A DNA stretch of 64,000 nucleotides, from contig JBCFYV010011135.1 in the NCBI GenBank assembly GCA_039000515.1, forward strand, positions 16,151,191 through 16,215,190, in the 5' to 3' direction. This document shows positions 11,701 to 23,300 of this stretch, one piece after another. The DNA is from Timema cristinae. Lineage: Eukaryota; Arthropoda; Insecta; Phasmatodea; Timematidae. The notes beneath the pieces were generated by a model, which saw only the letters and a list, made by a program, of their open reading frames with translations, searched no databases and had not been told where the DNA came from. The position numbers and the translations under genes are program-made. The stretch's first letter is position 1, and every line of letters begins with the position of its first letter.

Positions 11701-13750
11701 CCAAATATATTTAGTGCAACGCCCCTAATCTCAGGATTATTGCCGATTTGTAAATATTCGTTAGTTATGGTCTTGCGATAAGATAATAAAACTACAACTA
11801 CCATTTCTCATCAGTAGGACTTTGCTACACTCTAGCACATGAAATAGCCATACGCTGTGGATTTTAAGGTCTATTATCTATGTAATAATGATTATAAGTA
11901 TAATAAAATATTTAAAATGTAATTATTCTAAGCTAACTTATATTTTGTTTTCATTTTGAAGAATAAGTTATAGGCTAATTTGGTTAGATTAATATGTAGT
12001 TATAAAATTATTATTTAAATATAACGATCTAACGTATTTTATTGTGCTTATTTTGTATTGAACAAAGATTAGACACTCTTTAACTTTATAGGGTAAAGGT
12101 GCTAAACCAACACACGTCTGCCTTACAACATCCAATACCATATATCAATTGAATTTCTATCTTAAATTGTAGATAATTCAGTTACATGAGTTTCTTTAAA
12201 TAAGCCTAATCCTTTAGTAAAGGAGTTATGTAAGTAATACCCAGTATTAGCCCTTTGAAAACTATAAATTTGTTTATTTTTTTTCCATATTAATTTTGTT
12301 GATATACTATACGTTGACTTACACCTGAATCTTATAGTAGTTTCAAGATTTTGCCACATCAACGTTCTATGTGTTTTCACAAGCGCCATTGATGTCTAGG
12401 CACGATGCTTACAATATTCTCTTCCAACACTATCAAATAATATTTTTTAAATATAAGTTGGTGGTTTTCATATATGATTTCAAAGATTTAGCTTATATTG
12501 TATAATTTTAAGGCATTATCTTATGTCCATAAATTTTTGTTTCTGCATACCCCTACTGCTTTTTGTTATTTTTCTGTGGCTTTTTTTTTAATGTTAATGT
12601 TACAGTTGGTCATGCTGCAAATGTAAACAAAAAAAAGTGTCCTATTATTTTTATTTATAACTGAATGTTTAGATTACTTATCTGAGTTATCTCCCAAGTT
12701 GAGTCCTTTGTTGATATTGAAGTAACAACCAAATTAAATAAGGAGGGAACAAAATACGAATACAGGGTAAGAACTTGTGTTTGAGGAACAATTTTTATAT
12801 TATTTTCAATTTAAATACCTTGTTTTTCCTCCACAAATCATTGACTCTAATATTTGATTATAATTATATAGAATACTTGGCCTAATTTTGGAAATTTAAC
12901 GTATTGCAAGTCAAGAAACAAATACCCACCATACCACACTTGAATTTCATCTTACACTATTTCTTTGTTATTTTATTTTATATTTAGACTATCAAAATAT
13001 ACCTACCGTAAAATTTTACATTTTATCACTATACACACAATTCTAATTTTTATATTTTTGGTACAGTACGCCTATGTACTAAATTTTTTATTCTTTATTT
13101 CATCACATAATTTAAAACATAGGTTACAGCTTATTACACCTTCCTAAGCTCTTTACTTCATCTCGACCCTACAGAGAAGTAACCTACGGTTGGCCCTATT
13201 GTCATTGTAAAAAAAAATAATCGAAATTGAGATTTTGATAAATGCTGACATTTTGTGACCCCGAAACAGAAAGTGGTTTTCACCATGCCATTTGTCTATG
13301 TGTCTGTCACCCTTGAGCCAAAACCATTTTACCAATTGGGGTTAAACTTTGTAGGCCTATCTAGGATGAGTTTTTGAAATTAACGTAAATATACAACGTT
13401 AAAATTAAAGGTAGTTTACTGAAGGGAATAGATCATTTTTCTCAAAATCCACTTTAACAATTTCATATTTATTGTTTCATCCTAACCCAGAGACTGGAAG
13501 TAACTAAACATTCCCATATCACCATGTAAAGGACATAGATAATTGGTGGAACAACAATGCAATATTTTAAACAGGTGTGACTATGTATAGTCAGTAGCAT
13601 AGCAAAGTAGGTCATTACAAATTTTTGTATTTTCTAGTATCTTTTGATTCCCTGTCTTATGTTTAACAAAACCCGGGTCAGACTCAGAAAACGCCATAAA
13701 TACACAGGAAGCACTTAACACTCACAACCATCGTTGAAATGAACCGTCAA
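8727..13750. other. Long gene-free stretch
   Basis: About 5 kb without a supportable gene. It contains a G-rich tract near 10590-10619 (AGGGGGAGGGGGGTGGG) able to form quadruplex structures, and a GC-richer non-coding block at about 10205-10380. A short frame at about 12690-12775 ends in a consensus splice donor (AGG|GTAAGA) and is discussed as a weak candidate exon. Otherwise it is AT-rich with no paired repeat ends recognised. Confidence 0.5.
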
Positions 13751-13757
13751 CCGACTG

Positions 13758-16700
13758 CAGGGTTCCTACGCTCTGGAAAGTCAGGGAAAGTCAGGGAAAG
13801 TCAGGGAAAAAAATAATAGTCAGGGAAAGTCAGGGAAGCTTTAAAAAGGTCAGGGAAAGTCAGGGAAATGACAATTCATGTCTTCATGTCACACTTAGAA
13901 AAAACAAAGACAATATTTTTTCTATTTACTGCGTCATAAGCCACTGCCCCAATGAAGAAAGCTGAGGGGCACTTACCATGCTCAAACTTGCCCTAACACA
14001 AGTTTTGGTAGCATTTTATTTCAGAATGTGAACGCAGAGGTCTCCTAGCCTGCACATGACAATTCTTTTAACTTTAGTGATCACTTGTTTTTGTTCTTGT
14101 TCAAGGTTTGTCATCGTTATAGTTTGATACAGTGCACCAGGACTGATTAGACTACACCAGCAATGTCTAACAAAAAAACCGTTTTTAACCAGCTCTGGCT
14201 AAGCCCAGACCATTTTCCTGAATTCTCATACTGGATAAGTGGTGTTGAAAGTAATAAGCTGCAGGCATTTTGTAAAGTGTGCAAAAAAATTATAAACTTA
14301 AGTAATATGGGAAAGCAAGCATTAGCTTCCCATGCAAAAGGACCAACTCATATCAAAACTCTTGAAACTTTGACAAATCAACGCTCTCTGTTGACTTTTT
14401 TTTTTTCAAAAAAGTCAAGTGATTCAGGTTCATCGAGCTCCCCAGTTTCAAGAGAATCTCTGGCACACAAAGACATTCTACCTAGTGATGATTCTGCTGG
14501 TTGCTCGAAGAGTTTTTCTGTTTCATCGAAAATCGTAACGTCGCAGAAGGAAGCTGTTGCTAAAAGTGAAATTAGTGTAGTGCCTCAAAGAAACCATAAC
14601 ACTTTTGTTATAAAAGATGATATAACTAAGGCGGAAGTCATTTGGGCTATGCAAGTTGTTGACAAAAAAATGTCTTTCAATTCGTGCAATAATTTAAGTA
14701 CAATTTTTCAATTGATGTTTCCCGAGTGTTCCATTGCCAATGCCTTTACCCTTGGTGGAGACAAGGCTGCATACTTCATTGTGCATGGCTTGGCTCCATT
14801 CTTTCATAATAATTTACTGGACCGCCTAAAATCATGTAACAACTTTGTAATTTGTTTTGATGAGGCATTGAATAAAGTTATTCAAAGAGGACAGATGGAC
14901 ATTGTAATTAGATTCTGGGACAAGGAAAATCATAAAGTCATCAGTCGTTACTTAAACAGTGTGTTTTTCGATAGGAGCACTGCTGAAGAATTACTGAAGC
15001 ATTTTCTGGATGGTATTTCTCCTCTTCCACTCTCTAAGTTGATACAAGTGTCAATGGATGGCCCAAATGTCAATTTAAAGTTTATAACACTTCTTCAGGA
15101 ACACCTCAAATCTGTAACAGACAATGAAGTATGTAGTTTGCTAAATCTGGGAACATGTGGGCTTCATGTTGTTCATGGTTCCTTGAGAACAGGAGTAGAG
15201 TCTGTTGATTGGGATATAAGTAGCTTATTACGTCACATGTACTACCTGTTCACTGACTCTCCAGCTCGTCGAGCATTGTTCACCCAGTTGACAGGGTGTA
15301 CAACTTTTCCATTGAAGTTCTGTGGTGTGCGTTGGTTAGAGAATGCGAAGTGCTTTCAAAGGGCATTACAAATTTGGGACCATGTTATTAAGTTTCTCAA
15401 AGAAGCAAAACTTTCTAAAACAAAACCTGTAGAGACACTGAAAAGAGCAGCCTGTGATCCATTCCTAAAGTGTAAACTAGCGTTCTGCAAGACAAATTGC
15501 AGATGAATGTCAGCCTTTCCTGCAACGGTTCCAGACATCAAAACCAATGACTCCATATCTTTTTGAAGCTGTAGAGAAACTTCTAAGATACCTTATGAAT
15601 CGTTGTGTGAAACCTGATCTTATGAAGTGCACGGGTCCAAAGTTACTGTCTATTGACACAAAAAAATCAGAAAATTTGATCCTTAGCAAAAATATTGATA
15701 TAGGATTTGCAACAAAACGTTTGTTAGGAGAAACTGCGATCACAGTAACAGAAAGACAAAAATTAGAATTTATACATGAGTGCCGCAGTATGTTAACCAC
15801 CATGATTGCAAAACTACAAGAAAAAAGTCCCTTAAAACAGAAAGCTGTGAGAGGTTTGTCTTCATTGGATCCTTGTGTTATTCAACATTCACCTCAACTG
15901 GCCCAGAAGAGATTTTCTTTTCTTTTGGAGGAACTCAACCATGCCAACATCATAAATGATGTTCTGGCTGAAAATGCCAAGAAAGAATACTTGCATTTTT
16001 GCAACCTCAAAAAATCTGAGCTTCAAGAAATATTTCGTCCTTGTGATCAGTTTAGTGATGAAGTAGGACTTGACACTATTTATGGTAGCTTTCTAATAGG
16101 AGAAGCAAACTACAAACATCTTTGGGAAGTAATAAAGATTTGCCTTGTCTTGTCGCATGGGAATGCAACTGTTGAAGGTGGTTTTTCAGTCAATAAATCT
16201 TTACTGGTTGAAAACATGCATGAAAAGACAGTCATTGCACAGCGTCACATTCATGATGAGATACAAGAAGCAGGAGGGATTAAAAATATACACATTAGCA
16301 AAAAGATGTTGGATTACGTGAGAGGTGCTCGGAAACGCTATCATGAATACTTAGAGATGAAGAAGCAAGAAAAAAGTGAAAAAGACAAGAAGAAGGCAGA
16401 AAAGAGGAAATTAGATATACAAGTTAAAGATTTAGAAGGAGAAAGAAAAAAATTAATGATGGCAACTGAAGAGAAACGAGAAGCAATAGACGTGGAGTTG
16501 CAAGAACTGAAGAAGAAGCAAGCTTCACTTTATTAAATATAACATAGTTTCTTATTGTATGACTATAGTGATAATTTTAATAAAAATAAAATTGACTTGA
16601 GACATGAATAATATGAAAGCAGACAGAGTTCCTGTTGTAAGCTATTCAGTTCAGGAAATGTACAGTTTAGGTAAAATAAAACTGTAATGATACCAAACTC

Positions 16701-17049
16701 TTTAGTATGTTCTTAGTGGCCTGTTATTTAATACGTATTTCTGCACATGATACCAAAGGGAATCAAGTTTGTTACAAATTTTTGATAGGGATTATTTTTC
16801 CATCATTTTCCCTCAACTGATTGGCAAGATGTCTGCTTTCTTATTCTTCCATGAGAGGTGAGGCAAGGTCGGCTGTAAGGGGGGAGGAGGCCGAAATAAA
16901 TTTATTTAAATTAATATTTTCACGTGTATAGTACCGTAAAGTTATAATGGAAATTTTATGAGAAATTGGTCAGGGAACTTGGGAAAATAGTCAGGGAAAG
17001 TCAGGGAAAAGTCAGGGAGAATATTTTTACAAATACTGTAGGAACCCTG
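13758..17049 (+). mobile_element. Potentially autonomous TIR transposon, hAT-like, 5-bp TSD
   Basis: The ends are CAGGGTTCCTACG and CTGTAGGAACCCTG, inverted to each other, flanked by GACTG on both sides (13753-13757 and 17050-17054). Subterminal zones are packed with AAGTCAGGG repeats at both ends (13777-13867 and 16968-17020), probable transposase-binding sites. The 3292-bp body carries a BED-finger transposase on the + strand broken by one frameshift. Classic hAT elements make 8-bp duplications; 5-bp variants exist, so the assignment as hAT-like is tentative. Confidence 0.85.
14163..16536 (+). CDS. BED-finger hAT-like transposase, one frameshift
   Basis: Two adjoining frames (14163-15506 and 15547-16536, the second open upstream to 15481) together encode about 790 residues. 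The N-terminus has a BED-type zinc finger (CKVC near residue 38, then HAKGPTH near residue 59). The central region has motifs typical of this transposase group: CFDEALNK (about 230), SMDGPNVN (about 300), a GLHVVHG block and FPLKFCGVRWLEN (about 380). The second half has LSHGNATVEGGFSVNKSLLVENM, resembling the hAT dimerisation region, and ends in a lysine/glutamate-rich coiled coil. The frame changes near 15486 by one extra base; everything else is open, so the copy is either recent or broken only in the assembly. No intron is needed. It acts in the nucleus on the element's own ends. Confidence 0.85.
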
Positions 17050-17054
17050 GACTG

Positions 17055-17797
17055 TTAGTGACTTGATGGAAACATGTGATAACGACTGTACCATGAGGTA
17101 CCTCAACGCTGAGTCAGGAGTTATTGGTATTCAAATAGTGCTTGCAAAGCTTAAAGTATAATTTATAAATCAAATGAAGGGATAATTTTATAATGTTATT
17201 TTAAAACAAGTTTAATACAAAACATAGAGGGGGACTATTTAGTAAAAGGATACCATTGAATTACATTCAGTAGCAAATCAGAGCATAGACTTCCATGTGG
17301 CTTAGTTTACATCAGGTCTCGGCTTAAGATGGATCAATAATAATAAACACTGTTTAACATTTCAATCACAATAGCAATTTTCATATTCCCATGAAAATGA
17401 CAGTGTATTCTCTACAACTATTTGATATATTAAATAATTCAGCATTGTAAAGTTGGAGGCTAGAACGTTACTGTATTAAAAAAACCTTTTATATTTGAAA
17501 ATATATTTTTTCTAATCCAATAGTTTCTGAGCTAAAAGCATTAGTCTCTACAAAAGTTATTAGAGCCATGTTTATACTCTAATATGTCAAATCATGTTTT
17601 TAGCTATCACTTTAGACATACCTACTGATAAAAGAATAATAAAAATATAAATTTTTACAAGAGTAAAGCCTAAATGTTTAGTTTTAAATTTGAAAAATGT
17701 AGCTCAAGGCAACACCAAATCCATAGGGCTTAAACAAAATACAAATTTAAGGTAATTTTTGTTGTAACATTGTGGGCCCTAATTATATTTTAATAGC
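17055..17797. other. AT-rich spacer
   Basis: No gene or repeat recognised between the transposon and the next SINE. Confidence 0.5.
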
Positions 17798-18090
17798 GGT
17801 GACCTGGCGGTCTAGGGGTAAGGTGTCAAACTTCTGTGCTGTGGTCCGGGGTTCAATCCTTGGTCCCGGCACAGATTTATCCGATTACCAAACCCTTCCC
17901 TCACCTCTGACAAGACGTGTATTAATCACAACTTGTGAATGTGGGGAATGCCAGGCCTCCACCGTAGTTCGGATTCCACGTTAAACTGTAGGTCCTCCAT
18001 TTCATTTCACAATCACCCTACAATTACACATTAATGTAAGTGCGTATAACCCGAACGGGTAGTAAGACGCGGTGCTAATAATAATATTTT
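17798..18090 (+). mobile_element. SINE-A, full-length copy
   Basis: It opens GGTGACCTGGCGGTCTAGG (A-box) with B-box GGGGTTCAATCCTTGG, and ends GTAGTAAGACGCGGTGC plus TAA repeats. The imperfect TSD is ATATTTTAATA at the left and ATATTTTTTAATA at the right. Confidence 0.8.
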
Positions 18091-18569
18091 TTAATAATTC
18101 ATTTAAAAAAAATTGACTAAGTCATTCTTATGTGATATATTTTTTTTATCTGTCAAGGTTTGAATCCTAGCCGGCTGTACTGAGGTTTTTAATAAATGAT
18201 TGCAATCTTAAGGTTCCCCTTTCATGTTCATTTATCCCTGTAAACTTGCCTGCACAAATTGAAGACAGAGCATGTAGGGACTCTTAGTTTGCGCAATCCT
18301 AAAGCGTGGCCTGCGCTATTGTTAGGTCTGCTGAAAAAAATGCCTGCACAAATTAGGACTGTGCAGCTAAGACGGAGTGTATAGAGGACCACACAGTCTT
18401 CTCCTTGCAAATCCTCTGGATTAAATATCAGTCTTGACTCTTGAGTGAAGTTTGAATTTTATTCATTTTCAATTTGTTATTTAGTTTGTGAAATAATAAG
18501 GAGAAACATCATAAAAAAAGATGAGTGGTCACTAAAAAAAAGACAGTTATTCACAGATCAATTTCATCT

Positions 18570-19010
18570 TTATCATCATTAGACGTTTCCACCTCTGCGG
18601 GTCGTCTGGCACATCCTCTTCCATTCCTGTCGATCTCTTCAAACCTTGCCCTCAGCCATGCTCTCTAGTCCGCTCCTTTAGCCCCATGTCCTTCTGCGCT
18701 TGGTCCATCCATCTTCCCCGTGGTCTTCCAATAGATCTTTGCTCTGTAAGGCTTTCTTAGGCATTATGTCTTCCTCCATTCTCGTCACATGCAACATTTT
18801 TCTCTTCAGTGTCTCCTCTAATGATACATCTTCTAATCATCTCCTAATTATTTCGTCCCTTATCCTGTCTTTTAGCTCTCTCATTGCCTCTCAGGAACCT
18901 CACCTCTGCAGCCTGCAATCTACTTGAGCTAAGTCTCTCTGCATCCTTGTCCAGGTTTCAGAGCCGTATGTCAATATTGGATGGTAAATATGCCTTATAT
19001 AACAAAGTTT
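18570..19010 (-). mobile_element. LINE fragment, reverse-transcriptase C-terminal region
   Basis: The minus strand translates to ILTYGSETWT followed by MQRDL and, after frame breaks, HVTRMEED-like sequence. This matches the conserved tail of many non-LTR retrotransposon ORF2 proteins (YG.ETWT...R.....W.GHV.RM). Several stops and frame changes make it a dead copy. Clade not assigned. Confidence 0.65.
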
Positions 19011-19310
19011 TGGCCGCTTGTATTACATCAATTTATTAAATGAAATGAGATCTTAACTGAATCATTGGAGAAACCATCTTCAACTGGATGAATATATCTA
19101 CATTGAATTACTTACTGTAATTAGGTAGTGACGCCATTGTTACATACACTCATAGTTTTAAATTGTTTAATACAATTTGAAAACTCCAACAGCTAGGCCA
19201 AGACTGACCATGTAGGGGTCAGCGATAGCTCTGTCTTATCCATGTGTACTTAACTGTGCAGCTTGACTGCACGTGCTTGTCTAAGCATGTAGGGGGTACT
19301 TAACTACAGT

Positions 19311-19480
19311 AGCTCCATGACTTCTTTAGTGCTGAGTGACAGCTGATGGCTTTGAAAGTTACCAGACCAAATTATGTATTCCTACGCTGAACCATATGAT
19401 CTGCAAAAAACATGTGTTTAGCAGCTGTCACTTCTGACAGTCAAAATTTAGGTATATACCTAAATGTTGACTGTCAGCAG
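19311..19480. mobile_element. Partial copy of the palindromic MITE of 573-1146
   Basis: It starts CTACAGTAGCTCCATGAC and continues through the palindromic centre TTAGGTATATACCTAA to ACTGTCAG, then stops; the outer right arm is missing. The intact centre shows what the copy at 573-1146 looked like before its nested insertion. Confidence 0.6.
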
Positions 19481-19894
19481 GAGAAATAAAAAAAAGGGGG
19501 GGGGTTATGGTCTTCATACTCCCCCTCCACCTATTCCCAACATTTTTGATATGAAGCCTAAATATGACCTTGTATCAAACTTCAAATAAACTATATAGGC
19601 ATTCACTTTTCAAAATTTTGCCAGGGTAGGACCACTCCAAATATCTTCTGGGGAATCTAATGTATATTTTAAAAAAATGGTGAGCACTTCTTAAAATAGC
19701 TTTTAGAGGCATCAAAATGTTCAAAAGTTGTTCAAAGGAGGACTTCTACAAAATCCAAATAATCTCTAGGAGTAGACATATCTGAATTTCAAAAAATTTC
19801 AGGGGGAGCGATATTTTAAATAGCTGTTAAAAAGAGTATAATTTTCAAAAATTCTTCAAATAAAGACTACTACAAATATCTTCTAGGTGCACAT

Positions 19895-20790
19895 TATCTG
19901 GGGAAGGTGTGGGAAGCGTTGACAAATAAAGGATTGCAAGCTGGAATGGGGGGGGGGGGGGGGGGTTGAGGGAAATGTACAAGGAGAGCGGACAGAATGG
20001 TTTTAAACAGGGAGGAACACTCGTCACTGTTGTCCGTGGTAGTAATGGATGTAATTATGAGAGAGTTGGTAAAAAGAGTAAAGGAAAGAGATATTGGTGT
20101 TTGCGGATGATATGATAGTGTGGGGAAACGAGGATCTAATAGTTCAGGAGCAGTTGGATGTATGGAATGAGGTGGTAGTACAATATAGAATGAAGTTTAA
20201 TGTGATTACAACACAGAAGTAAATAGGCACACGAGGAGAACAACTAAAGAAAGTGTACTTGAGAAGTGTGGTAAAGGAAAGAGGAGGAAGTCGGAGAGAA
20301 ATTGGGGAGAGGAAGGCAAGCGAAGGCCTTTTACAAAAGCGTCAAAAGTATGGTTTGGAATAGAATGTGCCGCAGAAGTGGAAAGGAGCGATGCACAGGA
20401 CGTACTTTGTGCCACTGTATCAGTATGTATCAGAAACCTGGGCGATGAAGGAAGAGAGATAAGAACAGGATACAGACTGGGAGTAGACAAGGATGGACAG
20501 GATAAGGAATGAAAGGGGGAGAGAGAGAGAGAGAGAGAATGAGTGAAGGAGGAACTATTGCAGGAGATAATGAGGTGGTATGGATATGTGAAGAGGATGG
20601 AAGAGAGGAGGATTCTTGAAATGGAAGTGGTGGGTAGGAAGACAAGAGGAATACCAAGGGACAGGTGGATAAAGAGAGTGTGGAGAGGAGTGGATTGGGC
20701 CGACGTGGAGTGGCTTATGTTCCAGACAGACCCTGCCAGTGACAGGAAACTGTACATGATGATGATGATTATGATTATGAACTGGGGAAA
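19895..20790 (+). mobile_element. LINE fragment with reverse-transcriptase motifs
   Basis: The + strand encodes, across frame breaks, a GFKQGGTL block (cf. RT motif GLRQG.VLSP), VVVMDVIMRELV, and the catalytic FADDMIVWG box followed by QLDVWNEV. A second part has MRWYGYVKRMEERRIL and RGIPRDRWIKRVWRGVDW, the C-terminal LINE signature. It ends in an ATGATGATGATT tail near 20756-20770. An 18-base G run (19948-19965) interrupts the coding part. It is non-functional. The minus-strand frames over it are shadows. Confidence 0.75.
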
Positions 20791-20889
20791 GCGGAGGGTA
20801 GAAAGACACTACAAGTGTTTTTTTTTAAATTGCCTTTCCTCCTCCCCTCTTACACAAATAAAGTTCCACCACAACTGTACAAAATAGGC

Positions 20890-21465
20890 TAACAAAGTTC
20901 TTATTTCTTAGGGTTTGATAATAAATATTAACATTATGTTATAAACTTACAATTTTGACTTGCACCTTCCCCATCCCACCCTTTCCCCAAAAAATAGGTA
21001 ATTAAATTCTCCCTATGCGCATGGTTTACATAAATTGACTATTACCAGGGTCACCCAAATGACCCATGCGCCTTTTATATTAAATTGAGCCTCTAATATT
21101 TGCCTTTGTTGGTTTAAAATATGTTGCCAAAAACAAAACAATATATCTGATGTATAAAAATAGTTAAAGTTTTATAATACATACCCCGGAACACCAAAAT
21201 TAATACAAATTTAGCCCACATAAGTTTATTCTGCTAAAAGTTTGGGGCTGCCCATCTAAATAATCAATATCAAAGTCTAAGCTATTTAAATAAAGCATAA
21301 TGATTGAAAATATAAAGTAAATGTAAAAGTTCAATAATTAATTTTTGGGTTGGTCCTTAATAATGATAATAATAATTAATAATAACAATAGTAATAAATA
21401 TTAATATTATTAATAATAATAATATTATTAATAATAATAAAGAATCATAATCATAATCAACAACA
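20890..21465. other. AT-rich spacer with TAA microsatellite
   Basis: Holds a degenerate (TAA/TTA)n region at about 21358-21445 and nothing else recognised. Confidence 0.5.
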
Positions 21466-21467
21466 AC

Positions 21468-21692
21468 ACCTGGCACAGATTTATCTTATTACCAAACCCT
21501 TCCTTCACCTCTGACAAGACATCTTGTGAATGTGGGGAATGCCAGGCCTCCACCGTGGTTCGGATCCCACGTTAAACTGTAGGTCCTCCATTTCATCTCA
21601 CAATCACCCTACCATTACACATTAGCGTAAGTGTGTATAAGCCGAACAGGTAGTAAGACGCGGTGCTAATAATAATAGTAATAATAATAATT
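21468..21692 (+). mobile_element. SINE-A, 5'-truncated copy
   Basis: The homology starts at GGCACAGATTTATC, just downstream of the B-box, and runs to the shared tail and TAA repeats. Loss of the promoter end is typical of 5' truncation during reverse transcription. Confidence 0.8.
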
Positions 21693-21709
21693 TATAAAAT
21701 ATTTTTGTA

Positions 21710-22081
21710 CAGGGTGTCTACTGGTTCACTAAATTCACGAAAAGTTAACTAAACACAAAAAAAGGTCATAAAAATCCCTGAAAAGCCATTAATTCTCAAT
21801 ATTTTGGACATAAAGTCACAAAAATATTTTTATCTGAATTTCCCTTGCATCGTAACAACACGAACTTGTCGAATATCAAGCCAACCACTACCCATGATGT
21901 CATGCGCTAGCCGCCTGCTTGTTTTTACCAAGGTCAAGGTTAACGTTCACCATCTAGTTAAATTTTAATGTTGCGTGTGAATGCATTATATGATGTTCGG
22001 CAGATTACGAAGGAAGTTTGTGCTCAAAGAAGGTCACCAAAAATCACTCATTTTTGTTTCTCCAACTCAGTAGACACCCTG
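21710..22081. mobile_element. Non-autonomous TIR element, 372 bp, 5-bp TSD
   Basis: The ends CAGGGTGTCTACTGG and CAGTAGACACCCTG are inverted; flanks TTGTA (left) and TTGTG (right) are a 5-bp TSD with one mismatch. The interior matches the element at 1453-2140 in reverse orientation (for example the AAATTCACGAAAAGTTA block), so the two are one family. Non-coding. Confidence 0.7.
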
Positions 22082-22110
22082 TTGTGTGACTCATAATCAG
22101 AAAAATAAGA

Positions 22111-22407
<297 letters not shown>

Positions 22408-22799
22408 TAATATCCTGGCCAACTGTTTAATTTCAAGTGTTTGTTCTAACTCCTCTCCGTCATTTTTTTTTCTTAGACAAGAATTCGCAGACGAGTAGTG
22501 TGTTCTGGTAATCCAACAATGACATGACTCAAGTGTATATTCCTCGATATCGCCTGCTGGATGAACCCCTGAAAAACCTCATTATGTCTACATAGTGGAG
22601 ATAGTAGACTCAGGAAAAGTCTACAAAGTAGAGAAGAGATATAGCACCTTCCATTGTTTACATAGAGAGGTAAGCAGAGATTATAGATGAAAGTATTCAT
22701 CAATAAACATGCGATGATTTTAGTGCCTTAGTTTTTAGTACGTACTTTTACTATCGCTATTTATTAAAATGTTCAGATTTGTAGACCCGCGGCCTGTTT

Positions 22800-23300
22800 T
22801 GGTGTTCGAATGCTCTAGGGTGTCACTCTTGCATTAGGCTGGATTACTGGAGGTTGGGGTTCATATCCTGTTTGGATGGACTGATGTTTTTACCTAAATG
22901 GTTTTAAACTTTTCTGAAGTGCTAATGTGGGTGCATTACCTCTAAATTCTATCTTTCTTCTGTATATGGGTAGAGAATTAATGTACTAAGCCAAAGTGTC
23001 CCGAGTTCAATTCCCTGGTCTGGGTGTTATTTTTGCTACTAATTTAACTTAATTACCATTTACACGGACTCAGCCCTTACTGATATAACATTGTGTGTGT
23101 GTGTGTGTGAGAGAGACCACCCACGATTGAGGCTCTCTGACACAAACAAAACTAACCCTTTCCTCTCTTTTTTATTTTACTGATGAAGCCTTGGGTGAAA
23201 TAGTCATCACTCGTCGTTCGACACTATCACCCAAGCATTGACCATGGCCGCCAAATGCCTATATTAAAACAGTATCATTAATTACTGATAAAATAATAAA
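22800..23300 (+). mobile_element. Degenerate SINE-B followed by a second tRNA-like SINE remnant
   Basis: Positions 22800-22960 retain the SINE-B layout (TAGGGTGTCACTCTTGC, GGTTGGGGTTCATATCC, then AATGTGGGTGCATTACC) at low identity. At about 22980-23030 a new B-box-like GAGTTCAATTCCCTGG appears, followed by a (TG)n(AG)n microsatellite at 23092-23116. Both are old fragments without TSDs. Confidence 0.4.

Noticed and set aside
20206..20809. Serine/proline-rich minus-strand frames of up to 183 codons
   Set aside because: They are antisense to the purine-rich LINE coding sequence on the + strand, which has RT motifs.
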